64,000 nt of DNA from Prostheceraeus crozeri. Its lineage: Eukaryota; Platyhelminthes; Polycladida; Euryleptidae. The stretch covers positions 62,001 to 126,000 of the forward strand of contig CAJQUW010004418.1 of NCBI GenBank assembly GCA_907163375.1, in the 5' to 3' direction. The translations under genes and the position numbers were made by a program. Position 1 is the first letter of the stretch. Every line of letters starts with the position of its first letter. The notes under the pieces were generated by a model, which ran no database searches, was not told where the DNA came from, and saw only the letters and a list, made by a program, of their open reading frames with translations. Below are positions 1 through 10,980 of this stretch, in pieces.

Positions 1-342
1 GAACTTTTGGCAGGCGGATTCTGGCGCATCCAATATCCAGGACGTTTCTGACAAGTCTCCAAATCAATCATCTCATTGTAGACACATTTATGCAATGCGT
101 GATTGAATTTTTATCAGGCGCCAACAATGAATTCATTCAATTCAGTCATTTAACTTTCGAATGGGAGAACAATATTGCTAAATTACTAAGTCGTCCAATT
201 TTGACAAAAAAGAGAAAATTACTTCCTGAAAATTGAAAATGAAGCACTTCGCTTCTCCTGCGGTGTCCGGATTGTGCTGACATGGTCAGAACATCGCAAG
301 TTCCGATACTCTCCTGATCTCATTGGACTCATCTCAAGGCAG
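1..342. other. no gene recognised
   Basis: AT-rich non-coding sequence. One minus-strand frame at 1-60 is open but too short to assign to any family. Confidence 0.4.
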
Positions 343-507
343 TCTCCGTCGCACAGTGGCTAAATGGTTATCAAAGCCATCTTCCGATCCAGTGGGCGGG
401 CCCCGAATGTGTCATTAGAAGTTGGACGGATGGGCATCCGGGCTAAAAGATCACAATGCTCCAGATGCCGTCAGCACCGTCCAGGCCCCTAGTATGGGTA
501 GTGCACT
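343..507 (+). repeat. SINE family A, copy 1
   Basis: This is the most diverged of three copies in the window; the others are at 36711-36850 and 38922-39108. The head carries a GCACAGTGG block like the tRNA-like head of the third copy. The shared body runs from GTGTCATT through a GGGCATCCG block, CACAATGCTCCAG and CAGCACCGTCCA. This order of blocks suggests a tRNA-derived SINE whose body resembles a LINE 3' end. The family name is unknown to me. Divergence suggests an old insertion. Confidence 0.6.
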
Positions 508-703
508 CAAATTTTCAGCAAATTATCATGTACTGATTTCATAGTAAACACAAAACTTGCTAGCAATCTGGATCAAGGTCACAAGGACATCAGTGAGTGC
601 ACTTCGTGTTTGCTTCTGATATTAGTTATTTCACGGGAGCATACATGGACGATTCGAAATTGCCAATCGTAAGAGCATTGAAAATGACTCCCCGGCACTA
701 ATA

Positions 704-1367
704 ACCCGTACGGAAATAAATGGGTATGAATCACAGTATGATTAAGTATGATTTTTTCATACGAAAATCATGCTATGAAAATCTTTTACCATTTCATAGT
801 ATGATTTCGTATGTTCTGCTATGCAGCGAATATGTTCAGCAGATTGATTTTTCGCCTTGTATCATTTATTTTTCATGTGACATGACATTTTGAGGTAAGT
901 ATAATTTCCGTTTCTTCGATGGTGATCCGTATTTTATAAAACTATTACTTTCTACTAATTAAGAGATTGTCTGAACTTTCATTTCCAATCAATTGCGTGA
1001 TTCATACTAATTGAAAGTGTCAATTCAGTTATTTGATGACTAATAAATCCGAAGAAATGTAAATATTTCTTCCATATTCATTCACTCTTATTTTCATATT
1101 TTAACGGTTCTCGCTAGTATAAGTTTGGTGTTGGAATTTTAACTTTTTATTGAAGGTTGATTGTGTTCAAGAATTTTTCGCCATTGCTGTCAGCTTAACT
1201 GTAATCATACTGCAATCATACTATGAAAAAATCATGCTATGATCATATGTATGAATTCTTACTGTTTTCATACGTATGAAAAGTGTAAAAAAAGCATTAC
1301 ATATTCATACATATGATCTTACGTATGAATTCATACTATGATCATACCCCATTTATTTCCGTACGGG
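704..1367. repeat. 664-bp inverted-repeat element (MITE-like)
   Basis: Both ends carry the same inverted terminus beginning CCCGTACGGAAATAAATGGG. Inside each terminus are many copies of a CATACTATGATCATAC-like word in both orientations. The middle is AT-rich and has no ORF. This is a non-autonomous DNA transposon by structure. I could not find a convincing target-site duplication, so the superfamily is unassigned. Confidence 0.65.
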
Positions 1368-4300
1368 AAGGTATCAATAGATGCATTGACTTAGATTAAA
1401 CATAAAGAAGAATGGATTCGCAAATCAAAGGATCATGATCCATCAATCCGAGCGATGGATTGTCGCTAAGATGGCATGTGCGAATTCAAAATTCCTTTAC
1501 ATAGTATACATAGGGCAAATCATCAACTTAAGAGGATGTGAAATATCGTAATAAAATGGCATGGGACGAAACCCAATATTATTCATTGACATGGCGGCCA
1601 ACATTTAAGATGGAATATCGCTTGCTTCGAATTTGCTGTTTACGAACTGTCATGCGAGTTTTAAAGAATTCACTTGTTTGGCCCACATAAAATCAGAGAT
1701 GTCTATGAAACCGTTCTTCACGAAAGTGGCGTACGTTGGTGTTACTTTGGTCCATTATTTTCATTGTTTCCCTCGAAATTAGATGACTGATTTCGAATCA
1801 TCATTGACTTTAACGGGTATTATCTTTTGATAACAATTACAGAAAGAAGTTAAGACTTGTGAGAGAATCAGTAGAAAGTGCGATCAAATATCATATATGC
1901 GAAAGTAAGATAGAAAGCAAAATTCTCAAGAAAACAACAATGATAAGAAAAGAATGATAAATAAGACAAAGTGATATCTGTGGTTAAATGAATAGGTCAA
2001 AAATTCTAAGGGATCAGCTCTCTTGTGAGCCCAAATGTATGATAGTTCGGCCGTTTCGTTCATGATTCATACCTTTATCTTACAAGCTTCGTGTAAGTTT
2101 CGTGGAACCATGATCATCATGCCTGTTCCATGGTATGATCGTCCTACGAAAAGGGTACGAACTTCTTACTACCAAGAACGTCTTGTACACTTTGTTGCAT
2201 AAAATATATAATTAAAGAAGTGTGAAGCATTGTGTGAAGAAAAATTTCTGGACGTTTGTTAAAAAGAATGTTGCTTTTGAAAATTTCGAAATGTGTTCTA
2301 TATTTGATTTATTATGTGTTTCTATATCAGAACATCATGATTCGTTCATCATAATGAAAGACTGATCAGATTGGCTACGCTGACTGTTGTTTCTAAGAGA
2401 TTCTCGGCCGGTTTCCATCAGACGCGAAGCAAGTATTGATGAAATCTTCTACAAAATCATTTATAAGCAGTTGAAAGTACCCAAGGCAAGATAAAGCATC
2501 TTTTACAGTTGCCTATTGGTCGTTGACAAAATGCAGCATTTCTGTCGGCCATGATCACGAATCACATGCACAAGTCGAAGTGTAGCAATGATAGAATTAC
2601 TCACACAGAAGATAGGTGTTGCAGGTTGTGATGAATTGCGTGACATGAGTCGGATGAGATGTCCGACGAACAAAGTAGTGCCGGGCAAATTGTGAGAAGG
2701 TCATCTGCGTGCTGCAGCCCTCTGGCCCATGCGCCACTTGATTCCTGTGCAAAGAAATACAGTAATAGGTCACGTACAGGGTATTAGCCACCTCTTTGTT
2801 GATTCATTTGAGTAACATTAGCCAATTTCATATCTTGTAGATAAAATGTATATACACAAATTACAAATTAGTGTCACCTACACCACAATTTCCACATAAG
2901 TTACACCACAATATACTTGCTTTTTACTTACTTTCTCGTTTTACGTCCATTATCCACTCTTCGTAGGGGAGGAGCAGAACTTAATTAAAACAGGAACATA
3001 GTCAGATATTTCGTTGATAAAAGGTCGTAGCCCAAAACGATAGAGAGCTGCGTGTTTTGTTTCATATTCGCGTTCTGCACTTTATCTTGCTGAATATTTC
3101 TTGAAAAAAGTATGCGTTTAAGCACAAGTCTACAAAACTTCGCGTTCAATCGCCTTATTCAAGCTTTATACAACTGCACACACAAGAAGCATCTCGTGAA
3201 TTGCATTGAGGCAGTTGAACGCACAATTCGATACAGGCTCTACCAAAAAAAGCAGCTTTGGCATTTGCTTTTTGACTTTCAACAAATTCTACGACAATCT
3301 TGCTGAAAGCAACATTAACCAATTCTCGAACAGGTTGAAAACGTAAAATATCTCACGAGAGAAAAATTCGCTGACGAATTGCAGCCGCCTTCAGTCAGAC
3401 GATGGCCACACTTGGTCTCTTATACAAATTAAATTGCGGCAAAAGTAGCTATGCAGCAAATGGATTCGCATCCAAATCTAAGACAATCACCAGAAGCACA
3501 TGTACTCACGTATCATCATGCAATCGTGCAATGCAATTATGCGTACTTTGATATCATGTTTTGTGGGACAAGCAGCAAAACACGTGATGAATTATTGCAA
3601 TCTAATGAGTTAAAGGCCTACTTTATAATTTTTGACTGCTAAGTCAATCAAACAATTGGAACAGCAAATTGAAAACAGATAATCAAAATAAAGACCCAAA
3701 TGGGCATTGATGTTATAACAACATTGATGCAATAATAATATATGCGTAATATATGCCTCCACAAGAAATCTTTAAGCGATCAACAAATTCGAAGTTCCAA
3801 TATAATAAAAGTTCTGAGATGACCAATGGAAAATGTTTTGTCTGCGACATGCAAACTTAATTTAAAGTGATTCATCACTGAAGTGAGATTTACTTCCTCA
3901 CTTGTGAGGGACTTCTAGTGATTTGTGACGTCAATTGAGAACTCGGTCCACCACAGTTTAAATTCACATCTTAACTACATTGAGTTCACATTGATGACCG
4001 CGAGCTGACGTATAAGAGTCTGGAACAATGAACTCGCCAAAGTTGTCATTGATTTTTCGTTTCAGTGAGTGTCCCAAGACCGAGCGGGAGTGTTTATGTA
4101 CCTCTACAACTTCAATCAAAATTCATCCCGTGCCGCTAACTCATCTTATTATCCACGATTCACTGTCAAATGTTCGTCTAGTAGGCCCTAGTATACAATT
4201 CATCTCTAAGCTGCACATACTGTACAAACTATCCCACGTAGTGAAATTATTCAAGATCTGGAATAATTTTCACATTGATAAGTTGAGTAACATGCAATGC

Positions 4301-4863
4301 TTACAAAATTCATACAGGCTAGAATAGGCTTATATTATTCTTTATTTGAGAAAAAGTAGGGTTTGAACTACATGCATAAATTGCCAGTAATCATTTTTTT
4401 ATTGTTTAAAGAATTAATATTTCTTAATTATGCTGTAGTGAATGACAAAGCAATTTATTCTCGACTGAATGTCGTCAGCGGTCGGCTGGGTCTATTCAAA
4501 TTAACCGGCCGGCCGACGTTACTAGAACCGGTCTGGTGGCCGGCTCTGGGTCAGTTCCAAACCCGGATTGAAACAATGTTATTTACCAATTTTTCTGTGA
4601 GTAACCCCTAGCGTTTGTGGTGGTTCTTTGCTGTGGTCAGTGTGAGACTTCTGATAACACATATCTTGAAACATTCATCACTTTCGACGTTATTTCTAGC
4701 ATGTCGTATTGTATCACATCTAAACAACATGTTATCATACACTGTATCTTTCTCCAAGTGGTAGCTTTTCACATTTTGACTTGCTAGCGCATCATGCAAC
4801 ATGCGCTTTAGGATTTGCAAGTAATTCATCGTAAAAAACGGTCACCTCCTGTTGGAATCTCAC
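1368..4863. other. no gene recognised
   Basis: About 3.5 kb of AT-rich sequence. Short ORFs (for example 3112-3306, 3451-3642 and 4028-4327) show no recognisable domain or splice context. A GC-rich patch of CCGGCCGG words lies at 4490-4560. Confidence 0.4.
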
Positions 4864-4974
4864 CTTGTTAATGGAACTGTGCTGTCGTTGCTGCGGATGA
4901 AACTGCTGCCAGGAGTATTGGAATCTCCGAATGATGCCGATGAATTCCGGCGAGCAAACACTTCAACACGACCT
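4864..4974 (-). CDS. candidate further exon of the CAT transporter
   Basis: On the minus strand a 111-nt open block is bounded by a CTTCCAG acceptor and a strong ACAAG/GTGAGA donor. It starts in the phase left by the exon at 8316-8418, completes its split arginine codon and adds 36 codons. The translation is hydrophilic and rich in Ser, Asn and Arg, as expected for the cytoplasmic loop that follows this part of CAT proteins. However, the Tyr-Gln-Pro start usual after that arginine is absent and no conserved motif confirms it. Treat it as a splice-compatible candidate only. Confidence 0.3.
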
Positions 4975-7900
4975 CTGGAAGATGCGATGGATTTTTCATC
5001 ATTCTTGAAATGCACAATTAAAACAGTTGAGTCAATCTCAGGGTGGCCGCACAAATTTGAAAATAATGAAATCAAAATCCTAATTTGAATTTTGAAATAT
5101 CATTTTTGCAATTTGTATATTGACGTCTTTCAGGAACCCTCGCATAAAATACTTTGTTCCTTTCAAAGCAAAATGCACATACAGTATCGAAACACTGAGT
5201 GAAATGGTAATGTAATGTAATGAATAAATACAAGATAGAATAATTCCCATTTCAAAGGTATTTTTTCCATGGTATAGCAAGAAATCAAACAAGCAGTTGC
5301 TCTAATAACACATTCAGTTTTTAACCGGTTAGTAGAAATAAGCCGATTAAATGGTTCAAGCTTGATCGGTTAATCCCAATTCCTGATTGTATCAGATTGC
5401 CTGATCGTTTTTCACACTATCTTTATCTGAAATATTGTCGAAATTCGCATAGCAGATTAACGATTGTACATTTCAACAAAACTACGCCCTATTATATTTA
5501 CGAGATGGACATTTTCTTGTCACAGATCTTTAAAGATGTTTAGAGGAAGTGAAACACATTCCTTAACACTTGTCCAACTTGTATTTAATTACTTGATCGA
5601 TATTTCCTCTTGGAGTGATATTACTTTGAAAATAACCATCTGTTTGCAATCGTTTTACTGGCAGTTATGAATTCCAATGGAGAATTGAATAACCAAAACA
5701 CAATATTTAGAATAAGTGATTGTGTAATCGATTTGAACATCACAGACGTTACGTAGAATAGTGCAAACAAATTTATCGACGAACGAACAGGAATTGCACA
5801 TAACTGAACAGTCATGTGATCATGTTGTAACCGTGGGCTTATGGGTTCAGCAATACATGTAAAATGAGACTTTCAAGTGGTGCTTCGATATTTTATATAT
5901 CACAATCACCGCATATTTTCAGATACGAAGCAACAGAAATGAAATGACTGCTAAAAATCTAAACAAAAATGGCTATATAAAACGGGAGATTGCAATCACG
6001 AACATAACTAAGAATCACTGTTATTATTAATCATGATAACAATGAAAACAAACCGCAATAATGCTCTGTCGACTGCTTCCATTCTCCAGAAATATGAATA
6101 AAATTCAACTATCTCGCAAATGCATTATCTTAACGTTAAGTGAAAGAAGATCAGTATGCTGTCTGTGACTGCTTACCGTCTGAGCAAGAATTAATAATGT
6201 AGACAATAACCACCGCTAGACTATTCTCATGTGCCACTTGAGTCATTAATAAAAAGATTATAAAAGTGCATTGGGTATGCATATTCGCCGTTTGGAAATA
6301 TGAGGGTTAGAGTGTAGGTGACTTTGACGTCAATATCCTTGAATGCCTGAAGAAATCAATGGATATTCTGCTGCTGGCTGGTCAGAAAAAGCCTAGCAGA
6401 CCGTTGTGGAATCGATGTGGTGAGTTGTTTCAATGTTAAGAAGTTTTTGTGTACCTAACTATTTGAACATTTTAATATTTACGAGAATGTTCTGATAAAT
6501 ATTGCATTTATGTATTCACTGCTTATTACTACACAACACGGAGATCGTATTCTCATAACTGAACAAAATTATTTCCAGATAGTCTGATAGTTTACACAGC
6601 GCCGTTTCATCTTTCTCATTTTCAATCAACTAAATGAGCTCTGGAAACTAGCTTGCGCATGATGAAATTAAGCAAGCTGAAAGGGTAACCAGAAGTACTG
6701 TCGAAATTCATAAGAGAAAAACTGGTAATCATCCTAGTAATTTGCTTATCAATGCATTGTCATGAAACCTTGACCACAACTCGATACATATTTGCCTACA
6801 CACGTATTTTGCCGAAAATTCATGTTAAAAATTGATCAAATTTGAATCAACCGCAACCAGATGATAAATTATTGATGCAATATTGAGTTAATTTTCACAT
6901 ATTTCATACGTGTTGTCAACCAACTTATAATTAACGACTAACTCACACATAATTTAAAATTCTTAGATATTTTCAGGACCACGGTCGCCCTAATCTAGGA
7001 GTCGGACGACGCGTGGTTGGGGCTAGGGGATCATAGGAAATAAGTCGTAATGCTATTGATTCATCAATTACCGCTCTATCTCTGAAAACCGAAGTCTTGT
7101 TCCGGTTCAGTTCGATAATAGATCGCATACTGCAGGTGTCAAGTTCAATCGAGTCAAAAAGCGGTCGCTTCAAAAAGGCGAACAAAACTGTGGAACGATG
7201 ATACTTCAATGCAAAACGTAATTTCATAAGATAAACAATGTAAATGTCATTGTTATGTCAACATTACTCCCTGAAGTCAATCGACGGCAACAACTATGCA
7301 AATATGTGTCAATGATTGGTCACGACAACATTACCACAGAACAATGAACCTCTGTTGAGCAAGTCTTAATTGACGTAGAATGAAATGCTGTTCAAACTTC
7401 TACCTTTCCGTGTACTTTCATCCTGTCATTAAGTACCTTGAGATTGGAGGCAATTTATGACACAAGTACATTCAGAAAATCAGAAAATTGAAAGCCTACT
7501 TCTGAATGTCGGAGCAGAATCTAAAAATTCCAGAGATGCAACTACCATCTCGATTAAAATCTAGGTCTTCATTTACAACTCATGACAAACTGAATGAGCA
7601 CTGGTGAGGAATTGAATTGCATTTCGAGTCCTTATTCTTCTTCAATGTCATTTTCCTCCGGTTTATTCCCTTTATCTGTCTGTCTCTATGTCAACAAATT
7701 TGATAAAAGTCATGCGTGATAGAAAAATGTAACATGTCTATGTTGTGCATCTCTATGTTGAACAATTCTATTGTGAACTGCTGTGATTACATTGCTTTAG
7801 AAATGCATAGATATGCATGACCCTTAAGAATTCAACATGCAATAAAATTGTTCAACATAGAGATGATGCACAACAGAATGTTACAAAAAATCAATCGTTG

Positions 7901-8315
7901 TTTTTTTCTTTTCACTTATTAAGCTTGAAGCTGTGGCACGGTCGCAAATTACCTCAAATAAACTTACATCATAATTCATGAATAAAAGTTCACAATTTTG
8001 ACGACAATTCTGTTCTCTGGAAATAAAAAAGGTTCAAACATTTGAGGAAATATTGTAAACCGTTGGTAGATTCGCTTTGACCATGATGTTATCGAGTGCG
8101 AAGTGAGCATCGTATAGGGCATTCAAAGTTCCTGATCCCCTCTCTTGATTGTTTGTTGATCGAGATGGAGATAAGTGGACAAATCAGCTGACGAAAAGCA
8201 TGCCGCATGTGTTCTCAAACAGTAGAGCAGATGGTGAGCTAGCAATTCATCAGAACTCTACTTGACTTCCTCAATGCACTCAATTCTCCTTTCTCGATAA
8301 CGAATCTCTACTAAC
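4975..8315. other. intronic or flanking sequence
   Basis: AT-rich sequence with no gene recognised. It lies downstream of the last secure CAT exon on the minus strand. A foldback hairpin at 7729-7884 is listed separately. Confidence 0.4.
7729..7884. repeat. 156-bp foldback (MITE-like hairpin)
   Basis: The two ends are imperfect inverted repeats of about 42 bp, sharing GTAACAT, GTTGTGCATC and CTCTATGTTGAACAATT blocks. The loop is about 70 bp and AT-rich. There is no coding capacity. Confidence 0.6.
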
Positions 8316-8418
8316 CTGAGGATGAGCACTGATACAGAGACCAAAGTATAGGCGAGCAGTGTTCCGATTGACATCATGTCCACCAGTTCCTTCAAATCGA
8401 ACAAGCATGCCATGGTCC
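8316..8418 (-). CDS. cationic amino acid transporter, exon for the [17 protein letters not shown] segment
   Basis: Acceptor TTGTAG precedes the exon and donor CTCAG/GTTAG follows it. It encodes 33 codons containing [19 protein letters not shown], the well-conserved CAT-family stretch (human CAT-1 has [19 protein letters not shown]), followed by a hydrophobic segment and a split arginine codon. Its start phase fits the end of exon 17926-18065 exactly. It is the most downstream secure exon. The final transmembrane domains of the protein were not found in the window. Confidence 0.93.
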
Positions 8419-8767
8419 CTACAAGATAAAAACTCTGTCATTCAATTCATCCGCAAATCATTCTATTGCGTGTTCGTTAGTTGAACGCAATTTTTAATAG
8501 ACAAAGATAAAGATGTGCTGCAACGTCCTCAAAATAATACCGCATTTTTTTCTAGTGCAACCGGTCAATAGGATATATCATGTGTTTTATCAAAAGGAGA
8601 TATCTAAAATTCTTGCTTATTAAAGAAATGTGTATTGCCGCATAGCCTGCAGTGTATCCATCATAATTGAACGAACTGTCTATGTTATTTGAAACGCGAA
8701 ACGCGAAGCGGCGAGATCTATATAGATATAGATATATATAAAAAGGAGAGAACCAGAAGATGGCTTT

Positions 8768-8814
8768 GGTGTTGCCGGTTTCCGTGTTTATTAAAATACA
8801 CTTCGTCAGACACC
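8768..8814 (-). ncRNA. hammerhead ribozyme motif (PLE, minus copy)
   Basis: Reading the minus strand: stem I GGTGT, core CTGACGA, a GTGT/ACAC stem II with an A/T loop, GGAAA, a short CCGG stem III, then ACACC closing stem I with five pairs. The base at the usual U16.1 position reads C, which breaks the last stem III pair, so cleavage may be weak. Hammerheads at Penelope-like element ends are established knowledge. The assignment here is by eye. Confidence 0.7.
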
Positions 8815-8841
8815 AAGAAATTTTAACAAACTGAAACGCAA

Positions 8842-9145
8842 CTATACATGATGATCTCTATTGAAAGAGGGTTTAAACTTTGAAATAAAATAGCTTTCTT
8901 TACTTTCCCTCTGAGATCTAGTTGCATCATTAGAAAACTGATAGAAAGGCGCAGCTACAAATTTGATTTCCATGTTCCTACAACAAGAGGCTATATGTTT
9001 GCTTACGTGGAGCAAAGCAAGCCTGGAATTATTAATCTGTTGGCGATGAACGGTCAGTCTATTACGTAAGATATCACCAGTTTGACCCACACAGAAATCT
9101 ATGTGGTGTTGCACATTGCTTTTTTGTTGCACAGTCTCAACGCCG
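8842..9145 (-). pseudogene. PLE GIY-YIG endonuclease C-terminal fragment
   Basis: The translation includes FCVGQTGDILRNRLTVHRQQ and SYFISKFKPSFNRDHHV, the second half of a Penelope-type GIY-YIG endonuclease and its C-terminus. The first half of the domain and all reverse transcriptase sequence are absent. It is the inverted partner of 9156-9776. Confidence 0.8.
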
Positions 9146-9155
9146 TGATGAATTA

Positions 9156-9776
9156 ATGCCAGTGAATAATAAAGCATTATTACCTTTTCTATCAACCTTA
9201 AATCCCAACAACTCAAATGTTTGTCAAAATATAATTCGCCCAACCACAATAGTAGGTAGTCTCAATTTCATTGAACCTTTTAACAACTTGAGAGTTATCC
9301 CTTCTTATCGTCAAAGTCGCTCTTTATTGAATATTCTCCGCAAGAATGATCATGCTATTATTACAGGCATCACTAAATGTGGTGATACCAGGTGTAAATG
9401 TTGTGACCATCTCATTACTGGCACGACGATAAATATTGGCGATTTTGCTTTCCAAATAAAAAAAGAGCTTTAATTGTTATTCAAGTAATGTCTTGTATTT
9501 CCTGAAATGTAATGGTTGTAACGATTTCTATGTGGGTCAAACTGGTGACATCTTACGTAATAGACTGGCCGTTCATCGCCAACAGATTAATAATTCCAGG
9601 TTTGCTTTGCTCCACGTAAGCAAACATATAGCCTCTTGTTGTAGGAACATGGAAATCAAATTTGTAGCTGCGCCTTTCTATTAGTTTTCTAATGATGCAA
9701 CTAGATCTCAGAGGGAAAGTAAAGAAAGCTATTTTATTTAAAAGTTTAAACCCTCTTTCAATAGAGATCATCATGT
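9156..9776 (+). pseudogene. PLE linker and GIY-YIG endonuclease fragment
   Basis: The first part reads FLSTLNPNNSN and TKCGDTRCKCCDHLITGTTI, the cysteine-bearing linker between reverse transcriptase and endonuclease in Penelope-like elements. The second part has LKCNGCNDFYVGQTGDILRN, the YIG half of the nuclease. The copy is 5'-truncated and broken, and no longer codes for a complete protein. Confidence 0.85.
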
Positions 9777-9807
9777 ATAGTGGCTTTTCAGTTTGTTATA
9801 ATTTCTT

Positions 9808-9854
9808 GGTGTCTGATGAAGTGTATTTTAATAAACACGGAAACCGGTAACACA
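9808..9854 (+). ncRNA. hammerhead ribozyme motif (PLE, plus copy)
   Basis: Core CTGATGA lies at 9813-9819, stem II GTGT/ACAC at 9821-9838, GAAA at 9840-9843, a self-complementary stem III ACCGGT with no loop at 9843-9848, A17 at 9849, and stem I GTGT (9809-9812) pairing with ACAC (9850-9853). A looped-out or palindromic minimal stem III is the form described for retroelement hammerheads that act as dimers. The 10.1/11.1 pair is A.G, which is unusual. Confidence 0.8.
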
Positions 9855-9985
9855 ACAGCCATCTTCTGGTTCTCTCCTTTTTTATATTCATCAACTATCT
9901 CCATATCTCGCAATTCACGATATATATAATATACATTCACGCAAAGTGTGTCCAGGAGCTTCATACTTCATAAGAAAGAACGATT

Positions 9986-10035
9986 GCTTTGACCGGACAT
10001 GTTTCAATCATGTAATGACCATCATCAGCGGAAAG
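9986..10035 (-). ncRNA. hammerhead ribozyme motif (second PLE, left arm)
   Basis: On the minus strand the core is a canonical CTGATGA. Stem II GGTCA/TGATT has two G.U pairs and loop TTACA. GAAA leads into a self-complementary stem III ACATGT, with U16.1 and C17 present. Stem I pairs CCG with CGG, then an internal loop, then CTTT with AAAG. This is the most canonical of the hammerheads in the window. Confidence 0.85.
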
Positions 10036-10229
10036 TAACATAAAAGATCTTTCTTAAATAAGTATTCACACACATTGAAATCAGTTCAGTTTGCAAGGCA
10101 CGTAGCATAAAAGACAGTAAACGGAATAAAGAATAATCTGCTTCCGCCGCGGATAGAGATTCGGCCGGTTTACAAAGTATGCAAGCTCATAGACCAGTTT
10201 CCTAATAAAGACAAAATTCCGAGTGATCT

Positions 10230-10400
10230 AAAATCTTCTGTCGTGTAACAATACGTCTGTGACGGTTGCGAAATGCGGTACGTCGGCGCAACGAAGCACC
10301 ACCTCGACACTCGGATTAAAGAACACCTCAAAGGATATCCTTCGCCAACTGAAGTATCTACTCACCCTCATTGTCCTAAAAAATAAAATTTTTCTATAGT
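10230..10400 (+). pseudogene. PLE GIY-YIG endonuclease remnant
   Basis: The frame reads QYVCDGCEMRYVGATKHHLD then TRIKEHLKG, the N-terminal strand pair, YVG motif and arginine-bearing helix of a Penelope-type GIY-YIG nuclease. The rest of the element's coding region is missing. Confidence 0.75.
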
Positions 10401-10676
10401 TGGTAAAGGCAAACAGCCATTTATTCTTGAATCAATTTTAATAAAAAAAGAAACGAAAATCTCGCTAATGAAAGGAACAGCTCATACACTTCGTGTTTGA
10501 ATCTGTAAATAGTTTTACCTTTATACAGATATTATCTTCTAACTTTGTAAGTAGTTTGTAAATAAGTCTTTTAAGTTTTATCTGTTTACTGTCTTCTATG
10601 CTACGTGCCTTGCAAACTGAACTGATCTCAATGTGTGTGAATACGTATTTAAGAAAGATCTGCCTCTTTTATGTTA

Positions 10677-10725
10677 CTTTCCGATGATGATGGTCATTAC
10701 ATGATTGAAACATGTCCGGTCAAAG
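10677..10725 (+). ncRNA. hammerhead ribozyme motif, degraded core (second PLE, right arm)
   Basis: It is the inverted copy of the left-arm motif with the same stem I, stem II and palindromic ACATGT stem III. The core reads ATGATGA instead of CTGATGA, so the essential C3 is lost and activity is not expected. Confidence 0.7.
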
Positions 10726-10743
10726 CAATCGTTCTTTCTTATG

Positions 10744-10980
10744 AAACACATATATTATATTATATATATATCATATTATATATATGATTTATATTTCACT
10801 TCTACTATATATATATAAAACAAGTAAAATCCCAAAATGCTCCAATAAATGGAAAATCAAAAATTAATACGAGGAAAAGCCTACCTCGTATTAATTTTTG
10901 ATTATATATATATATATATATATATTATAGTAAACTACTTAATAATATACTACTTAATAATATTAAAGTAAACTAATAAG
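10744..10980. repeat. AT-rich microsatellite tract
   Basis: Interrupted (TA)n runs lie at 10749-10790, 10805-10816 and about 10905-10925, followed by AATATACTACTTAAT-type short repeats. It abuts the right end of the second Penelope-like element. Hairpin 10855-10903 is embedded in it. Confidence 0.75.
10855..10903. repeat. perfect hairpin, 20-bp arms
   Basis: Perfect 20-bp arms ending in ACGAGG flank a nine-base loop, AAAAGCCTA. There is no coding content. It sits between (TA)n runs. Confidence 0.8.

Larger units (their letters stand above)
8740..9880. mobile_element. Penelope-like element composite (inverted, two 5'-truncated copies)
   Basis: Two truncated copies of one Penelope-like retroelement sit back to back. 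One is on the minus strand (about 9145 down to 8740) and one on the plus strand (about 9147 to 9880). Both carry the C-terminal GIY-YIG endonuclease region and the same 3' end, which includes a hammerhead ribozyme. The outer ends are inverted repeats with TTCTGGTTCTCTCC-like termini. Back-to-back inverted truncated copies are known for this class. Neither copy keeps a reverse transcriptase core. Confidence 0.85.
9968..10743. mobile_element. second Penelope-like element, with inverted ends
   Basis: Arms of about 165 bp at 9968-10130 and 10580-10743 are inverted copies of each other. Between them lies a short endonuclease remnant. Each arm carries a hammerhead motif pointing outward, the same architecture as the neighbouring composite at 8740-9880. 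The element is a different family from its neighbour because ribozyme and endonuclease sequences differ. An AT-rich satellite follows immediately. Confidence 0.8.

Noticed and set aside
1-60. Further CAT exon at the left edge (a minus frame begins IWRLVRN)
   Set aside because: Resemblance to the CAT IWRQ segment is three residues, and no acceptor with correct phase is visible.
4028-4327. 99-codon ORF as a gene
   Set aside because: No recognisable domain and no supporting context.
8842-9249. 135-codon minus ORF as a host gene
   Set aside because: Its C-terminal two thirds are a Penelope-like GIY-YIG fragment and the N-terminal third is chance extension.
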